A stretch of DNA of 64,000 bases from Peromyscus leucopus. Lineage: Eukaryota; Chordata; Mammalia; Rodentia; Cricetidae. The translations under genes were made by a program, and so were the position numbers. A model generated the notes under the pieces. That model was not told the origin of the DNA and did not search any database. It saw only the letters and a list, made by a program, of their open reading frames with translations. Positions 24,421 through 35,368 of the stretch are shown here, piece by piece. Each line of letters starts with the position of its first letter. Within the stretch, counting starts at the first letter, position 1. The DNA lies in the NCBI RefSeq assembly GCF_004664715.2, contig NC_051068.1, forward strand, positions 17,542,668 to 17,606,667, read 5' to 3'.

Positions 24421-24721
24421 TAAAATTCCAACTCCAATTTATATTGATGCATTCTGAAATCCTTTTCCAAAATGCAGCAAAGTATCCCAGCTTAACTTTA
24501 GCAGAGAGATCCCTATGAACACCTAGTTTGTTACAAAACAGCATGGGGCTGTGTCTCTGACTCTTCAATCTTTCTACAGAACTGTTGTTTTTGTCCAATC
24601 ATTCTCAAGTTTCATTAAATAGCTTTAGAAGATCCACTTGAGCCAGAAATAGGTGGACAAGTCTGTAATAGTACCACACTAGAGACAGGGGCAAGAAACC
24701 ACTGTCAGTTTGAGGAAATAC

Positions 24722-25084
24722 TGTGGATGATTGATAAATAAAATACTGATTGGCCAGTAGCCAGCAGGAAGTAGAGGCAGGACAAGGAGAGAGAAAGAAT
24801 TCTGAGGAGTGGAAGGCTGGAAGAGAAAATGCTGCCAGCCACCATGATGAGAAGCAAATGTTAAGATACTGGTAAGCCACAAGCCACATGGCAACTTTTA
24901 GATGAATAGAAATGGGTTGATTTAAGATATAAGAATAGTTAGCAAAAACCCTGCCACAGCCTTACAGTTTATAAGAAATATAAGTCTCTGTGTGTTTACT
25001 TGTTGGTCTGAGGGCTGTGGACTGGTGGGTGAGAGAGATTTGTCCTGACCATGGTCAGGCAGGACCAGGAAAACTCTAGCTACA
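24722..25084 (+). mobile_element. 5' LTR of a class II element (family 'D', copy 3)
   Basis: Starts TGTGGATGATTG and ends CTAGCTACA, 363 bp. It is followed after two bases by a tRNA-Lys-like primer-binding site (25087-25104) and an internal region, so this is a true 5' LTR rather than a solo copy. Landmarks shared with 12084-12484 include gattggccagtagcc, aagatataagaat and ataagtctctgtgtgttta. Confidence 0.85.
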
Positions 25085-25086
25085 AA

Positions 25087-25104
25087 TGGCACCCAACATG
25101 GGCC
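25087..25104 (+). other. Primer-binding site, tRNA-Lys type
   Basis: tggcacccaacatgggcc agrees at 15 of 18 positions with the lysine-tRNA (Lys1,2) primer site used by many class II retroelements. Two of the three differences are G-to-A changes at former CpGs. It lies two bases after the LTR end, as expected. Confidence 0.85.
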
Positions 25105-27277
25105 AAGAATTTCCACCTAAAACCTGAAAAAAAATTCTAAAACAGAATTAAAAACAGCTTCCTAGTTGTATCTCTCAAGTTAGCAGCAGCCTGCATGTTT
25201 GAGGTACTCTATGGCGGTTCATGGCATGTGGGCTTGACCTAAGCTATGACAGAGGTGTCTCGAAGCTGTGCACTATGCTGTGTGTTGGATATAGTTTTTG
25301 CTAGTTAAAAAAAAAAAAAGAGGTTTCTACTGCTTTGATAGAAGCATGGACCTATAGCATCTGAGAGTTGTTGGCTCCCAGAGCTGGCATAAATGTACTA
25401 CACCATGTTGGAAAGCTGAGGTAGGTGGAGTCAGCAGCCACAGCAGTCGTTTCAGTTTTACAAATGCTGCAATTTAAATCAATAGTTATACAATAAGGCA
25501 GATTCAGATGAAACAAGACTTTAAATGGTTTACAATGTGTGTAAAAATGTACATAGGCTTGAAAGAGAGAGAAAAAGGAATATATGCAGTTACATAAACA
25601 GATAGTTTTTAAAAATAAAGTCCTTAAAGAGACAGTAAAGGTAGTATAAAAAATAAGCCATATAAAGATGGATATTACACAGAGAATCTGGATTGTGTTG
25701 TCTTTGGGATTCTTAACTACAGAAAAACATTTGCGTGTAAAAAAGCTGTTGAATTAAGCCAATATGTATATTTTAAAGATACTTGACTTCAAAATTTGGA
25801 TCTGAGGATATGTTGCTTTGGAGGCTCTGCTTTTGTTTTCACAGAAAGCCAGAAACTATGGATTTGTTCCAGATTAAGATACATTAGGTTTGACCAGCCA
25901 GACCCCTGAAAGGTCTCTGATGACACCATGGCCCAGATGATCCAACATCCAGAATGGATTTAAGGCAACTGGCTCAGACAATATAGCCTCACAGGCTACT
26001 CCATAATCCTAAAATTTTCTTTGTGTCCCCATAAGATACAGTGCCCCCCTCCAGCAGGAAGTAGTAGAGAAGCCATGCCCACATTCTCAAATGCAGCAAG
26101 CTGGCTTTGGAGATGGAATTGGCTCACTCCTTCTCTAAACCCAAGCATTTTACTAAAAGAAAGGTTAAGAGATTCTTATGTCCTATATCAGAAGAGCCCT
26201 CTTGTGTGGGACAGAGAAAACCCAATATTTTTATTTAAAAGGTTGATTATAAATGTATATCTTTCTAAAGAAGAAGGGAATGATATAGATAATGATAAAT
26301 AGGGTAGATTAATGAACCTACTTTTAAAGAGTAACAACTTGTTTAGAACTGTTTTACATCGCTATGGATTTTAGTTTAATGATACAAATTTAATGTTAAT
26401 TTTGTTATATTCAATGTGCAGTTTTATTCTTCTTTAAGGTATTATGTTTATACAACTCATTTAAATTGTAATGGAACAATTAGTCTTCAATAATAGTCAA
26501 ACTATAGTCATGTTAAGCTTTCTAGGTATACATAGATATATTTCAGATAGATAGGTAATCTTCAAATACTTCAAAGACTTACAGAATATCACATTTAAAA
26601 TGTTTAAAAAATTTAGAATTTCTGGACAATGAGACATGTCTACTCCTGGCATCACTAATTTACTTCAGAAAGGAGGATGGGCACTGAAGACACTCTATAT
26701 GGAGTTTATCTTCTTCTTATAGCAGAATTAGCCATTTGGGCAAGAAACTGTTCTTGCCTGAACTGCTTGATCAACTGGACATGCAAGGACCCATAGGAAG
26801 GTGACCACTGAACTTTGCTTGGCAAAATGGTCCTTCAGGTTCCTGCTCGCAGAAAAAAACTGCCAGACATTATACAGGACACAGAGAAAAGTGACTGAGA
26901 GGCTCTAAGCCTGTGGGCTAAAGACAATGCCCCAACATTACAAAGAACTTTGGATAACTGTCCAGGCTGGCAGCTGTCTCTGTCTACTCTCCCAAGACTC
27001 CTGAAAGTTGCTTGATCTGTCTCCCATTTCTCAGGTAATATGATATCTTCTGAGGTCTTTGATGTAGTTGAAGACTAGATAGTTTAATTTCCTTAGTTAT
27101 GATAAAAGATAAGTTAGATATGAAATCTTAGACTCGCAAATGTAGGGTAGGTAAGGATATCTTCTTTAATTTTGCCAAACATAAATAGACTAGATATTGT
27201 AAATGTAATTCTTGCTTGATAATTATTTTGTTATATGTAATTTTACTATGTGAAAATTAAAATCTTCTTTTTAAAAA
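25105..27277 (+). mobile_element. Interior of a non-autonomous class II ERV, copy 1
   Basis: This interior aligns with 31251-33566, most clearly over the last 650 bases (caatttacttcagaaa-type block, ggtccttcaggttcctg, gaggtctttgatgtagttga, tagactagatattgtaaat). No pol or env frame is visible. At about 26690-26760 there is a trace of a gag nucleocapsid knuckle (...SRISHLGKK...) without its cysteines. The element therefore looks like a short, gag-derived passenger similar in plan to mys-type rodent elements (inference). It is cut by the N gap at 27278. Confidence 0.65.
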
Positions 27278-27777
27278 NNNNNNNNNNNNNNNNNNNNNNN
27301 NNNNNNNNNNNNNNNNNNNNNNNNNNNNNNNNNNNNNNNNNNNNNNNNNNNNNNNNNNNNNNNNNNNNNNNNNNNNNNNNNNNNNNNNNNNNNNNNNNNN
27401 NNNNNNNNNNNNNNNNNNNNNNNNNNNNNNNNNNNNNNNNNNNNNNNNNNNNNNNNNNNNNNNNNNNNNNNNNNNNNNNNNNNNNNNNNNNNNNNNNNNN
27501 NNNNNNNNNNNNNNNNNNNNNNNNNNNNNNNNNNNNNNNNNNNNNNNNNNNNNNNNNNNNNNNNNNNNNNNNNNNNNNNNNNNNNNNNNNNNNNNNNNNN
27601 NNNNNNNNNNNNNNNNNNNNNNNNNNNNNNNNNNNNNNNNNNNNNNNNNNNNNNNNNNNNNNNNNNNNNNNNNNNNNNNNNNNNNNNNNNNNNNNNNNNN
27701 NNNNNNNNNNNNNNNNNNNNNNNNNNNNNNNNNNNNNNNNNNNNNNNNNNNNNNNNNNNNNNNNNNNNNNNNNNNNN
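27278..27777. other. Assembly gap (500 N)
   Basis: Exactly 500 Ns, a conventional placeholder. It starts where the polypurine tract and 3' LTR of the element at 24722-27277 would be expected. Translations across it are meaningless. Confidence 1.
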
Positions 27778-28754
27778 TTCTGGTTCTCATGCATTTGCTG
27801 GTATCCTTGGAGAGTCTATCAAAGTTTACTAACTTCTTAGAAATTGTCTCCATGCCTTTCAGGAGGCAACAAATCATAACATCCCTCCTCAGGTGGACCT
27901 CATGTCCCTGCTGGTCGTCCCAGCTAGGGTAGGATCTGCCAAATGGCTCCACTCTGCATACTCTCTGGCCATTGCCTGGACTCTCTCAGGCTTCTCAAGT
28001 GTAAGAGTGGAGGAGAGAATAACTCAGAGATCATGCCAGGTTAAGTCATAGATGTGAGTAGGTGATAGACTCTGTTATGTATGCACAGGGAATAGTGGAG
28101 AAAGAGCCCAACCATTGTTCAATGCTGGCAAGATATTGGAGGGAGAAGGGACCTGAGCCCAGAACACACCTTTGACTCTAACCACCTCCTGGAGGGGAGG
28201 GAGGTGGGCAAGGTTCTGTTGGGATCCTGTGTGGGAGGCCCCTGGAGAGGTGGACTACTGTGTCACCAGTGACCAGGAAGAGAAGAGTCTAGGTGCTGGT
28301 GTGAAGGCTGGCACATAGGGAGGTTTTGGTCAGAGGGTAGAGATACTGGTGATGGAAGAGGAGAAGGAGTCAGGGGCAGGGAGTAGGTGAGGCCTTGGGT
28401 TTCTGTGTAAAGGCTGGAAGTGGTGAATAAAGGGGGTTTAGGGCTGCCAGTGGGGACAGGGTGTGTTGAGTGGACAAAGTAGGAGAAAAGTCATAGGAGT
28501 GGAGGACAGGGCTGGCAGAGGTCAAGGAGATTCAGGAGACTCAGTTAGGGCTGAAGGCTCAGGGTCAGTCCCTCCAAATGAAAACACAACTGAGGCTCCT
28601 TGACCATGGCCAGCAGAACCTCAGCCATGGAGCACTGGCTTCAGAGGAAGGGGCCAGGATGTAAATGCCAGAATCCATGTACCTAAGGGGAGCATAGCTC
28701 ACTTGCAAGTACAAAATAGAAAATTTGCAAAAAAAAGTTCTAAATCATGAAGGA
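27778..28754. other. Unassigned, G-rich on the + strand
   Basis: From about 27990 the + strand is rich in gg and agg runs. No coding frame or repeat family recognised. It might be the 3' end of a retroviral interior upstream of the following LTR. Confidence 0.35.
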
Positions 28755-29397
28755 TGTTCAAGTCAAGGGTGCCATCTGGTGGTGAGAGACCTAGGTCTCA
28801 GCAGAATTGCAGGCATAGCAGAAAGGCCTGAGCAGGAAGGCCAAACTCCTGACCTCCTGATGGCCTCTGACCTTTTGCCCTAGTTACAGAGAGAGTCTCT
28901 TCACCCCACACAAGGCCCAATCAGAGGCAGTGACTGCCTGCCTCTAACCTTTTGCCCTATATAACACCAACCCCATAGAAAGGGCCAATCAGAACAACTC
29001 ACCCCACAGGGAAGGGCCTACCACGAGCCAGGAATACCTCACCCCATTGTGGAGGGGCAGTCAGAAGCAGATAGACAACTCTAGGTGCTGAAGCTACAAT
29101 GTTGCAATTCTCTAGACCTAAGAGAGCCAATCAGCACAGTCCAGGTACCCCTAACCAGGTCTTGAGCCAATCCCAGGTCTGTAAATGGGCAATCTTGGAA
29201 TTCCCCAAGGCACTGCCTCCCCCCACCATCCAGCCACTGTAAAAACTCTTGCACCATGGGGCTTGAGGTCTCTCTCCAGCTCTGCTGCTGCATCAGTTGG
29301 ACAGAGGCCTGAGTTAACTCATATTAAAGACTCTTTGTTTTTGTGTCAGATTCAATCTCTTGGTGATCTTTTGGGGATCTGGACTTTGGGCACAACA
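28755..29397 (+). mobile_element. Gammaretrovirus-like LTR with CCAAT repeats
   Basis: The right half has the class I order: gtaaaaactcttgcacc, ctctgctgctgcatcag, attaaagactctttg, and an end at gggcacaaca. The U3 part carries three exact ccaatcag boxes (28917, 28985, 29127) in imperfectly repeated units that also share a ccttttgccct block. The 5' end at tgttcaagtc (28755) is the best match to the inverted 3' terminus but is not proven; no 4-bp duplication is seen. Confidence 0.6.
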
Positions 29398-30214
29398 GTG
29401 GCCTCTTGGACTCATCCAAGGTATACTGTAGCCACATCACAGAAACAAGAGAAACCAGTGGCTTCAGCATATGGCCTGGAAAGGTCCCAATTTGGACAAA
29501 TATCACAGCAGACACCCTCAGAGTGACTGAGGTTTGGGTTTTAAATTGGAGTCATGCATCTCTCAAAGCTGCCCCATTCTTGAAAGCTACAGTATAAACC
29601 CAAGGTTAGCTCAGAGCATCCTCTGTGGTACCCTGAGGTCAGATTAATAGGTGGAGAAGACTTAGGGAGGAGGCATTGCTCACGCCACCAAGACCCTTCT
29701 GAACAAGGCTGCCTTTGTTCTAATGTGGGCTTTTTCTGGTATAGCTACAATCTTGTCATAAAAACACCAAATAGGCACCAGAAGCCTGCATCTATCCAGA
29801 AAGGACAGCTTACCAGTAGATCTGATCAGGTAGAAAGCCAGGGATGAACAAAGGAGAGGAGGATTGGCCCCTGGAACCTAGCCTGCCTAGCATGGGGTAA
29901 CTTCACCTGTAGTCTTCCACACCAGTTGAATGGCTTATCTGCCTACTGCTGCAAGAAATCTACTTGAGCCAAATTAAAAAGTAAAAGGCAGGTTCATTTT
30001 AGGAGTTGGTCACTCCTGAGCAAGTTCACAGTAGGAGGTCCATGAAGCTGCCTGGCTGGACACTGTTGAGAACTCTCATAGGAGGAGTGGGAGGCAGTGA
30101 TGTGATTGTTAAGGGATTGAAGTATTGGCTGGGTCTGTGGTCTGAGAGGTGTATCCTGGGTCCATTGGTCCCTTTGGAATCTGGAACTAAGTGTACTTCG
30201 TCCATTGTTTAGCA
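29398..30214. other. Unassigned stretch
   Basis: No primer-binding site follows the LTR, and no gene is recognised. Several short frames exist on both strands without domains. Confidence 0.4.
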
Positions 30215-31225
30215 TAGTAGAATATTATTTTAAGGTATGTTACTTTTGTTTATGTTGCATTTGTTTAAGTCTGTAAATCTGTGTTACTGTGCCTGTCTAA
30301 AACACCTGATGGTCTAGTAAAGAGCTTAATAGCCAATAGCAAGGCAAGAAAGAGGATAGGTGGGGCTGTCAGGCAGGGAGTAGAAAGAGAAGGAGAAAAC
30401 TGAGGGGGAAAAAAGAAGTAGCTAGAGAAGGAAGAGGATTCCAGGGCCCAGCCACCCAGCTACACATCAAGCCAGGAGTAAGAAAAGCAAAATCCCAGAA
30501 GCAAAAAATATATGGGATAATTTAAAGATAAGAAAAATTGGCAAGAAACTAAGCCAAGCTAAGGCTGGGGCATTTATAATTAAGAATAAGCCTCCCAGAT
30601 GCAGAGATTCACAGCCAGGCACCAGGCTGAGCTCCGGGAATCCAACCGATGAGAGAGAGGAGGTATTCTGCAGGTAGGGGACATCAAGATCATGATAGGA
30701 AGATGTGCAGAGATGACCAGCCCACACTGGTGGAAGCCCATGAACTGTAGACTAAAGGCTGTGGAGCCCCCATGGGACTGGACTAGGCCATCTGGATACA
30801 GAAGACAGTTGTTTGGCTCAAACTCTTTGGGGGGCACCCAGGCAGTGGGATTGCTATCTGTCTCTGGTGCCTGGGCAGGCTTTTGGGAATCCAGTGCCTA
30901 TGGTATGACACCTTACACAGTCTTGGTGCAGTGGGAAGGGGCTTGGACCTTCCTAGCCTCAATGTGCCTGGCTCTGCTGACTCCCCATGGGAGACCTTGA
31001 TTTGGGGGATGTGGGGATGTGGAGTGGCTTGGGAGAGAGGGCTGGGGGTGGGAGGAGGGAGGAGGTGGAATCTTTGGGTGGTATGTAGAGTGAGTAGAAA
31101 ATTTCTTATTAAAGAAAAATGAAAAAAAAAAAAAAAAGAATAAGCCTCCATGTGTGATTTATTTGGGAGCTGGGTGGTGGGCCCCCCAAAAGAGAAACCC
31201 AATGATTTTTTTTTGCAAACCAACA
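30215..31225 (+). mobile_element. 5' LTR, class II family 'E', split by L1
   Basis: Begins near tagtagaatattattttaag and ends ccaaca just before a primer site. Internal landmarks are aaacacctgatggtc, a gccaatagcaaggca block, taagcctcc, and gggagctgggtggtggg. A 540-bp L1 end plus its 14-bp duplication interrupts it; without that the LTR is about 457 bp. Other copies are 33580-33780 (partial) and 51345-51776 (reverse). Confidence 0.85.
30596..31135 (+). mobile_element. LINE-1 3' end inserted in the LTR
   Basis: A 5'-truncated L1 3' untranslated region ending in a poly-A run after aatttcttattaaag. It is flanked by a perfect 14-bp target duplication, aagaataagcctcc, at 30582-30595 and 31136-31149. 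This insertion is younger than the LTR. Confidence 0.95.
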
Positions 31226-31231
31226 ATATTT

Positions 31232-31250
31232 TGGCGTTCCAATGTGGGCC
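31232..31250 (+). other. Primer-binding site, tRNA-Lys type (degraded)
   Basis: tggcgttccaatgtgggcc resembles the lysine-tRNA site with one inserted base and about four substitutions. Its position just after the LTR end supports the call. Confidence 0.65.
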
Positions 31251-31722
31251 TTATTTCCATAGGGACTAAGAAAGCTTTGGGGGAAAAAAGAGCAGATATG
31301 TCACCTTCAATAGTTTCTGTGGGAGAGTGAGGCCTTGAGCACTTAGTACATTTAAGCAGATACAAAAAACTAAGTAAAAAACGCCTGCCGCTGTGCAAGT
31401 ATAGGTATTTTAGAGCTCTAGGAATGTTTAATGGAGTTCTTGGTCATGCACCTCTGAATGGGCCCTAAGCTTTGGGCCTGGCTTTCATGCCTAAGAAGTG
31501 GGCAGAGCCAGCTGCCAAAACTGCAGTCAGAAGTCCGTGCTGCTTAGGAGCTAATAGGTTTGCTCACATGGTCAAAAAGGCTAAAAGATATGCAATAATA
31601 TAGATGCAGATGGAAAAACCTATAAATAGGTTACAGTGTATTTAAAAATGTGTATAGGCTTAAGAAAAGCATATAGTCATAGAAAAAAATAGTCAAAAAA
31701 TAACGTCTTTAAAGAGAGAAAT

Positions 31723-31872
31723 AGCTGGGCGGTGGTGGCACACGCCTTTAATCCCAGCACTCAGGAGGCAGAGGCACGCAGATCTTTGTGAGTTCAAGGC
31801 CAGCCTGGGCTACAGAGTGAGTTCCAGGAAAGGTGCAAAGCTACATACACAGAGAAACTCTGTCTTGAAACC
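31723..31872 (+). mobile_element. B1 SINE
   Basis: Well-conserved B1 starting agctgggcggtggtggcaca and including ggaaaggtgcaaagctaca. It is followed by a C run and the GA repeat that grew from its tail. Confidence 0.95.
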
Positions 31873-31880
31873 CCCCCAAA

Positions 31881-31893
31881 GAGAGAGAGAGAG

Positions 31894-31950
<57 letters not shown>
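31881..31950 (+). repeat. (GA)n microsatellite
   Basis: About 70 bases of GA with one gatt interruption, directly downstream of a B1. Confidence 0.97.
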
Positions 31951-31958
<8 letters not shown>

Positions 31959-33566
31959 AGTAGTATAAAAAAGAATAAGCCACGTGAGATGGAAATACAC
32001 AGGGATGGAAATACACAATACACGGTGAGTCTGGACTCCGTGCAGTGTTGTGTTGATTTTGAATTTCTGAATGCTGACAAGCAAACAGTAGCTCCTGAGA
32101 GATGTGGGGTTGTGAAGAGGATTAAAAACTTGAACCAATCAGGATACATTAGGAATTCCTTAACTGTAAAAACGAAGTCAAAAATGTATTTGTCAAATGG
32201 AAATCAAAAATGCTTTGGAGTTTTATTCCCACAGGAGATGAGGGGCTGTGGATTCCTTCAGTGTTAATATGGATCAGGTTTGATCAAGGGAGACCTCCTG
32301 AATCTTGACAGGTGATATCTATCAGCAAAGATTTTTGCTGGTCTTCCCAAGACTTGGCCATTATCTCAAATTTTCTCTCTAGGACCCTAAACATACTTCA
32401 TCCACAGACAGCAGGAATCAGTATGGAAAAATCTATGCCCACATTACCAAGAGTTAGGGAGTATGAATAGTTGTTGGTTATTTGGTGGGTTATGGATATT
32501 TGTTATAGTTTAGGGGAAAATAAAAATTAGGATAATAAGACAACTACTAATCTCAAATATTTTACATTGGCATGGATTTGATATATTGATATAAATTTAA
32601 AATTAATCCCATTACACTGTATGTAATTTGTTCTTGTTTGGGGGATTTTTATATATTGATAAAATTTAAGGTTATTTTTGTTACAACATATTGTATGTAT
32701 ATTTCTACTCTTGTTTTAGGTATTGTGAATATGCAGTTCATTTAAAAATGCAAGGTATAAATAAGAAATGAGGTTAGTAGTTAATGCATAATAATTAAAC
32801 TTGTAGTAACATTAGATATGTTTTCCAGGTTAAATTGGTATATTTTAGATAGATAGATGGTCTTCAAATCTTTCAAAGACCTACTGAATATGGCATTTAA
32901 AGTATTTTGTTAACTTAATGGCTTTTCATGACAATAAGACCCTTCTGCTCCTGGCAATGCCAATTTACTTCAGAAATAAATGGGCATTGAAGAAACTCAT
33001 AGAGTTTGCTTTCATTATGGCAAGGTTAGCCACTGGGCAAAGAAACTGTTCTTGCCTTCGACTGCTGACAATGTGCTGTCCAGACTGCATATGCATGACC
33101 TACCACAGGAAAGTTCATCAACTTTGCCAAAACAATGCAGGATGGTCCTTCAGGGTTCCTACTTCACAGAAGAGTTTGTCAGATATTAGGCCTGTAGGCT
33201 GTATATGGATGCTCCAACATTGCAGAGGAACTTTGAGTAACTGTCCAAGCAGTCAGATATCTCTGTCATTTATAAAGTTTTTTGAAGTTGTTTACAATGT
33301 ACTTTTTATCTCTTCAAATAATATTATATCCTTATGGGGTCTTTGATGGAGTTGAAGACTAGTTATAGTTGCAGTTTTCCTTATTTATGATAGGAAGTAA
33401 ATTATGTAGAAAACTTTAGAGTCACTAAGATGGATGGATGGTGGAGTGCTTTCTCTGAATTTGCAAGATGTAAATGGACTGAATATTGTAAATTAATTCT
33501 TACTTGATAACTGTTTTGTGAATAGTTTTACTATGTTAAAGTTAAAACACTTCATTTTTATTTAGA

Positions 33567-33579
33567 CAAAAAGGGGAAA
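33567..33579 (+). other. Polypurine tract
   Basis: acaaaaaggggaaa lies directly before the TG of the LTR start at 33580, the position and composition of a plus-strand primer tract. It confirms the + orientation of the element. Confidence 0.8.
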
Positions 33580-33780
33580 TGTATTAGAATATTATTTTAA
33601 GGTGTGTTACTTTTGTTTTTGCTGCATTTGTTTAAAGCTGTGTTACTGTGCCTGTCTAAAACACCTGATGGTCTAATAAAGAGCAAAGCAGGAGAAAGCA
33701 TAGGTGGGGCTGGAAAGCAGAGAGTGTAAATAGAAGGAGAATTTGAGAAAAAAGAAGTAGTAAGGGAAGGAGGAGGCCCT
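33580..33780 (+). mobile_element. 3' LTR of the family 'E' element, U3 part only
   Basis: Matches the first 200 bases of the 5' LTR (tgtattagaatattatttta, then the acacctgatggtctaat block). The match stops near 33780, where unrelated CT-rich sequence begins. Confidence 0.75.
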
Positions 33781-33830
33781 CTGTGGGTCCTCTCCTTTCT
33801 TTCCACTCTCTCCTCCTTCCTTCTGCCTCT

Positions 33831-33888
<58 letters not shown>

Positions 33889-33990
33889 CCAATAAAGCTC
33901 TAAAAAGGTAACCATGGCTGTGATTCTTCCTATCAGCACTCTCCTCCACTGGCAAGGCCACCACATGCGGCGGCCAGGCAGGAGCTGCGC
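33781..33990 (+). mobile_element. LTR-like 'F' fragment with (CT)n
   Basis: CT tract (33835-33881), then cccaataaagctct and ggtaaccatggctgtgattc, the same order as at 18300-18500. It replaces the expected second half of the family 'E' LTR. Confidence 0.5.
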
Positions 33991-34016
33991 ACCAGTTAAC
34001 CAACAGGGTGTTCAAG

Positions 34017-34175
34017 CAGCTCCCAAATAAATCACACATGGAGGCTTATTCTTAATTATAAATTCCTGACCTTATCCTGGCTTGTTTCTTTGATTTTTTC
34101 CTTAACTTAAATGATCCCACTACCTTTTGCCTCTCATTTCCCTTTTCTATTCTTGTACACCATTCTTTGTTTCTT
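34017..34175 (-). mobile_element. Inverted 3' part of the family 'E' LTR
   Basis: The + strand reads cagctcccaaataaatcaca, then atggaggcttattcttaatt, the reverse complement of the end of the LTR at 30215-31225. With 33580-33780 it gives both halves of one LTR type, in opposite orientations, around an unrelated segment. Confidence 0.7.
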
Positions 34176-34461
34176 ACTCCGTGGCTGGTTGTTTCTCTTA
34201 CTTAAAAAAAAATGTTTGTGCCAACACACCCAGGATTTTTATTTTTATGTTATTGGATGGTGGACCTGGAATGTAGGTTTTTGTACATGCCAAGCATGTG
34301 CTGTTGTGCCAAGCTTCAACAACATCTTGACTTTTAAAGTTTGGCAGAGGATATTATTTTTTTTTCTCTTTGGATGGCATATATTCATGACATTAATAAT
34401 GCCTGGGGATCCTGTGTCATTAGATTGTGGGTGACATTCTTTCTACTTGTTGCATATACTT

Positions 34462-34672
34462 TGAATTTTTAAATAAATATGAGTATTTTGCCTGCATGCA
34501 TGGATATGTACCACATGTGAGCCTGGTGCTCCTAGTAGTCAGAAGAGGGTCTCAGAACCCCTGAACTTGAAGTTATGGACAGTTGTGAGCTATGTAATTC
34601 TGGCAAGTGAACCTGTTTCCTCTACAGTATCAGCAGGTGTTCTTAACTACTGAGTCATCTCTCGTGCCCTGT
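34462..34672 (-). mobile_element. B2-type SINE (reverse)
   Basis: Antisense B2 landmarks: agtcagaagagggtctcaga, a gagctatgtaattctgg block, and ttaactactgagtcatctct at the right end. Confidence 0.85.
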
Positions 34673-34869
34673 TTTTTTAATCTACTAACAATGATTATAT
34701 TTTCATTTGTGCATGTCTAATGCATTTAGCATGCATTCCTTTTAGTGAGAGCTTATTAATTGTAGTTTAAACTGTGACACTTCAGGCTTCTGGGAGCTGA
34801 ATACAAAAATGGAATGAATGTATATCTCTTTGTCAGAACTTCAGTGAGGCCCTGTTTTTTTGTTTCTTT

Positions 34870-34990
34870 GGCTGGTTATCTTTTTGAGGAAGGCACAGGG
34901 TCCAAATATGTAAGTCTGGCTATCCTGACTCACTTCATAGACCAGGCTGGACTCCAACACCTGCCTTTGCTTACTGAGTGCTAGGATTAA
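34870..34990 (-). mobile_element. Old B1 SINE (reverse), host of a younger B1
   Basis: Antisense B1 blocks (accaggctggactccaacac, gagtgctaggattaaaggta). It is cut by the B1 at 35003. Confidence 0.75.
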
Positions 34991-35002
34991 AGGTATTAGA
35001 CA

Positions 35003-35150
35003 GCCGGGCAATGGTGGCGCACTCCTTTAATCCCAGCACTCGGGAGGCAGAGGCAGGCGAATCTCTGTGAGTTCGAGGCCAGCCTGGGCTCCAGGAAAGG
35101 CACAAAGCTACACAGAGAAACCCTGTCTCGGGAAAAACCAGGAAAAAAAA
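35003..35150 (+). mobile_element. B1 SINE, young
   Basis: Near-consensus B1 (gccgggcaatggtggcgcac ... ctgtctcggg) flanked by the perfect 14-bp duplication aaaggtattagaca at 34989-35002 and 35151-35164. Perfect flanks and low divergence suggest a recent insertion. Confidence 0.97.
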
Positions 35151-35368
35151 AAAGGTATTAGACAATACACAAAGCTTGCCCGTCTTTCTTTGTAGTTAGT
35201 ATTGTTCATAGTTTCTCTGACATGTACTTAGTATGTTGACTTGTTTGCTTGTCTCTCTCTATGTGTGCTAATAGTCATTTCTCTTGGAAAGGGAAGTTCT
35301 ATTCAAATGGCCAAGAAATGACACATGAGAACCTCCTTTTCAATTTCCTTCTAAACTGACTTGGTGAT

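Larger units (their letters stand above)
31251..33566 (+). mobile_element. Interior of a non-autonomous class II ERV, copy 2
   Basis: Homologous to 25105-27277. It contains a B1 (31723-31872) with an adjoining GA microsatellite. An open frame of 69 codons at 32980-33189 reads VCFHYGKVSHWAKKL, which keeps the spacing and His-Trp of a retroviral nucleocapsid zinc knuckle but has Tyr and Leu in place of the second and third cysteines. No protease, pol or env is seen, so the element could only have moved with proteins supplied by another ERV (inference). Confidence 0.65.

Noticed and set aside
27246..27952. Long open frames across 27278-27777
   Set aside because: They cross the run of Ns, so most of the sequence is unknown.
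30692..31226. Several overlapping open frames of 79-147 codons on both strands
   Set aside because: They lie in a G-rich L1 3' untranslated region inserted in an LTR.
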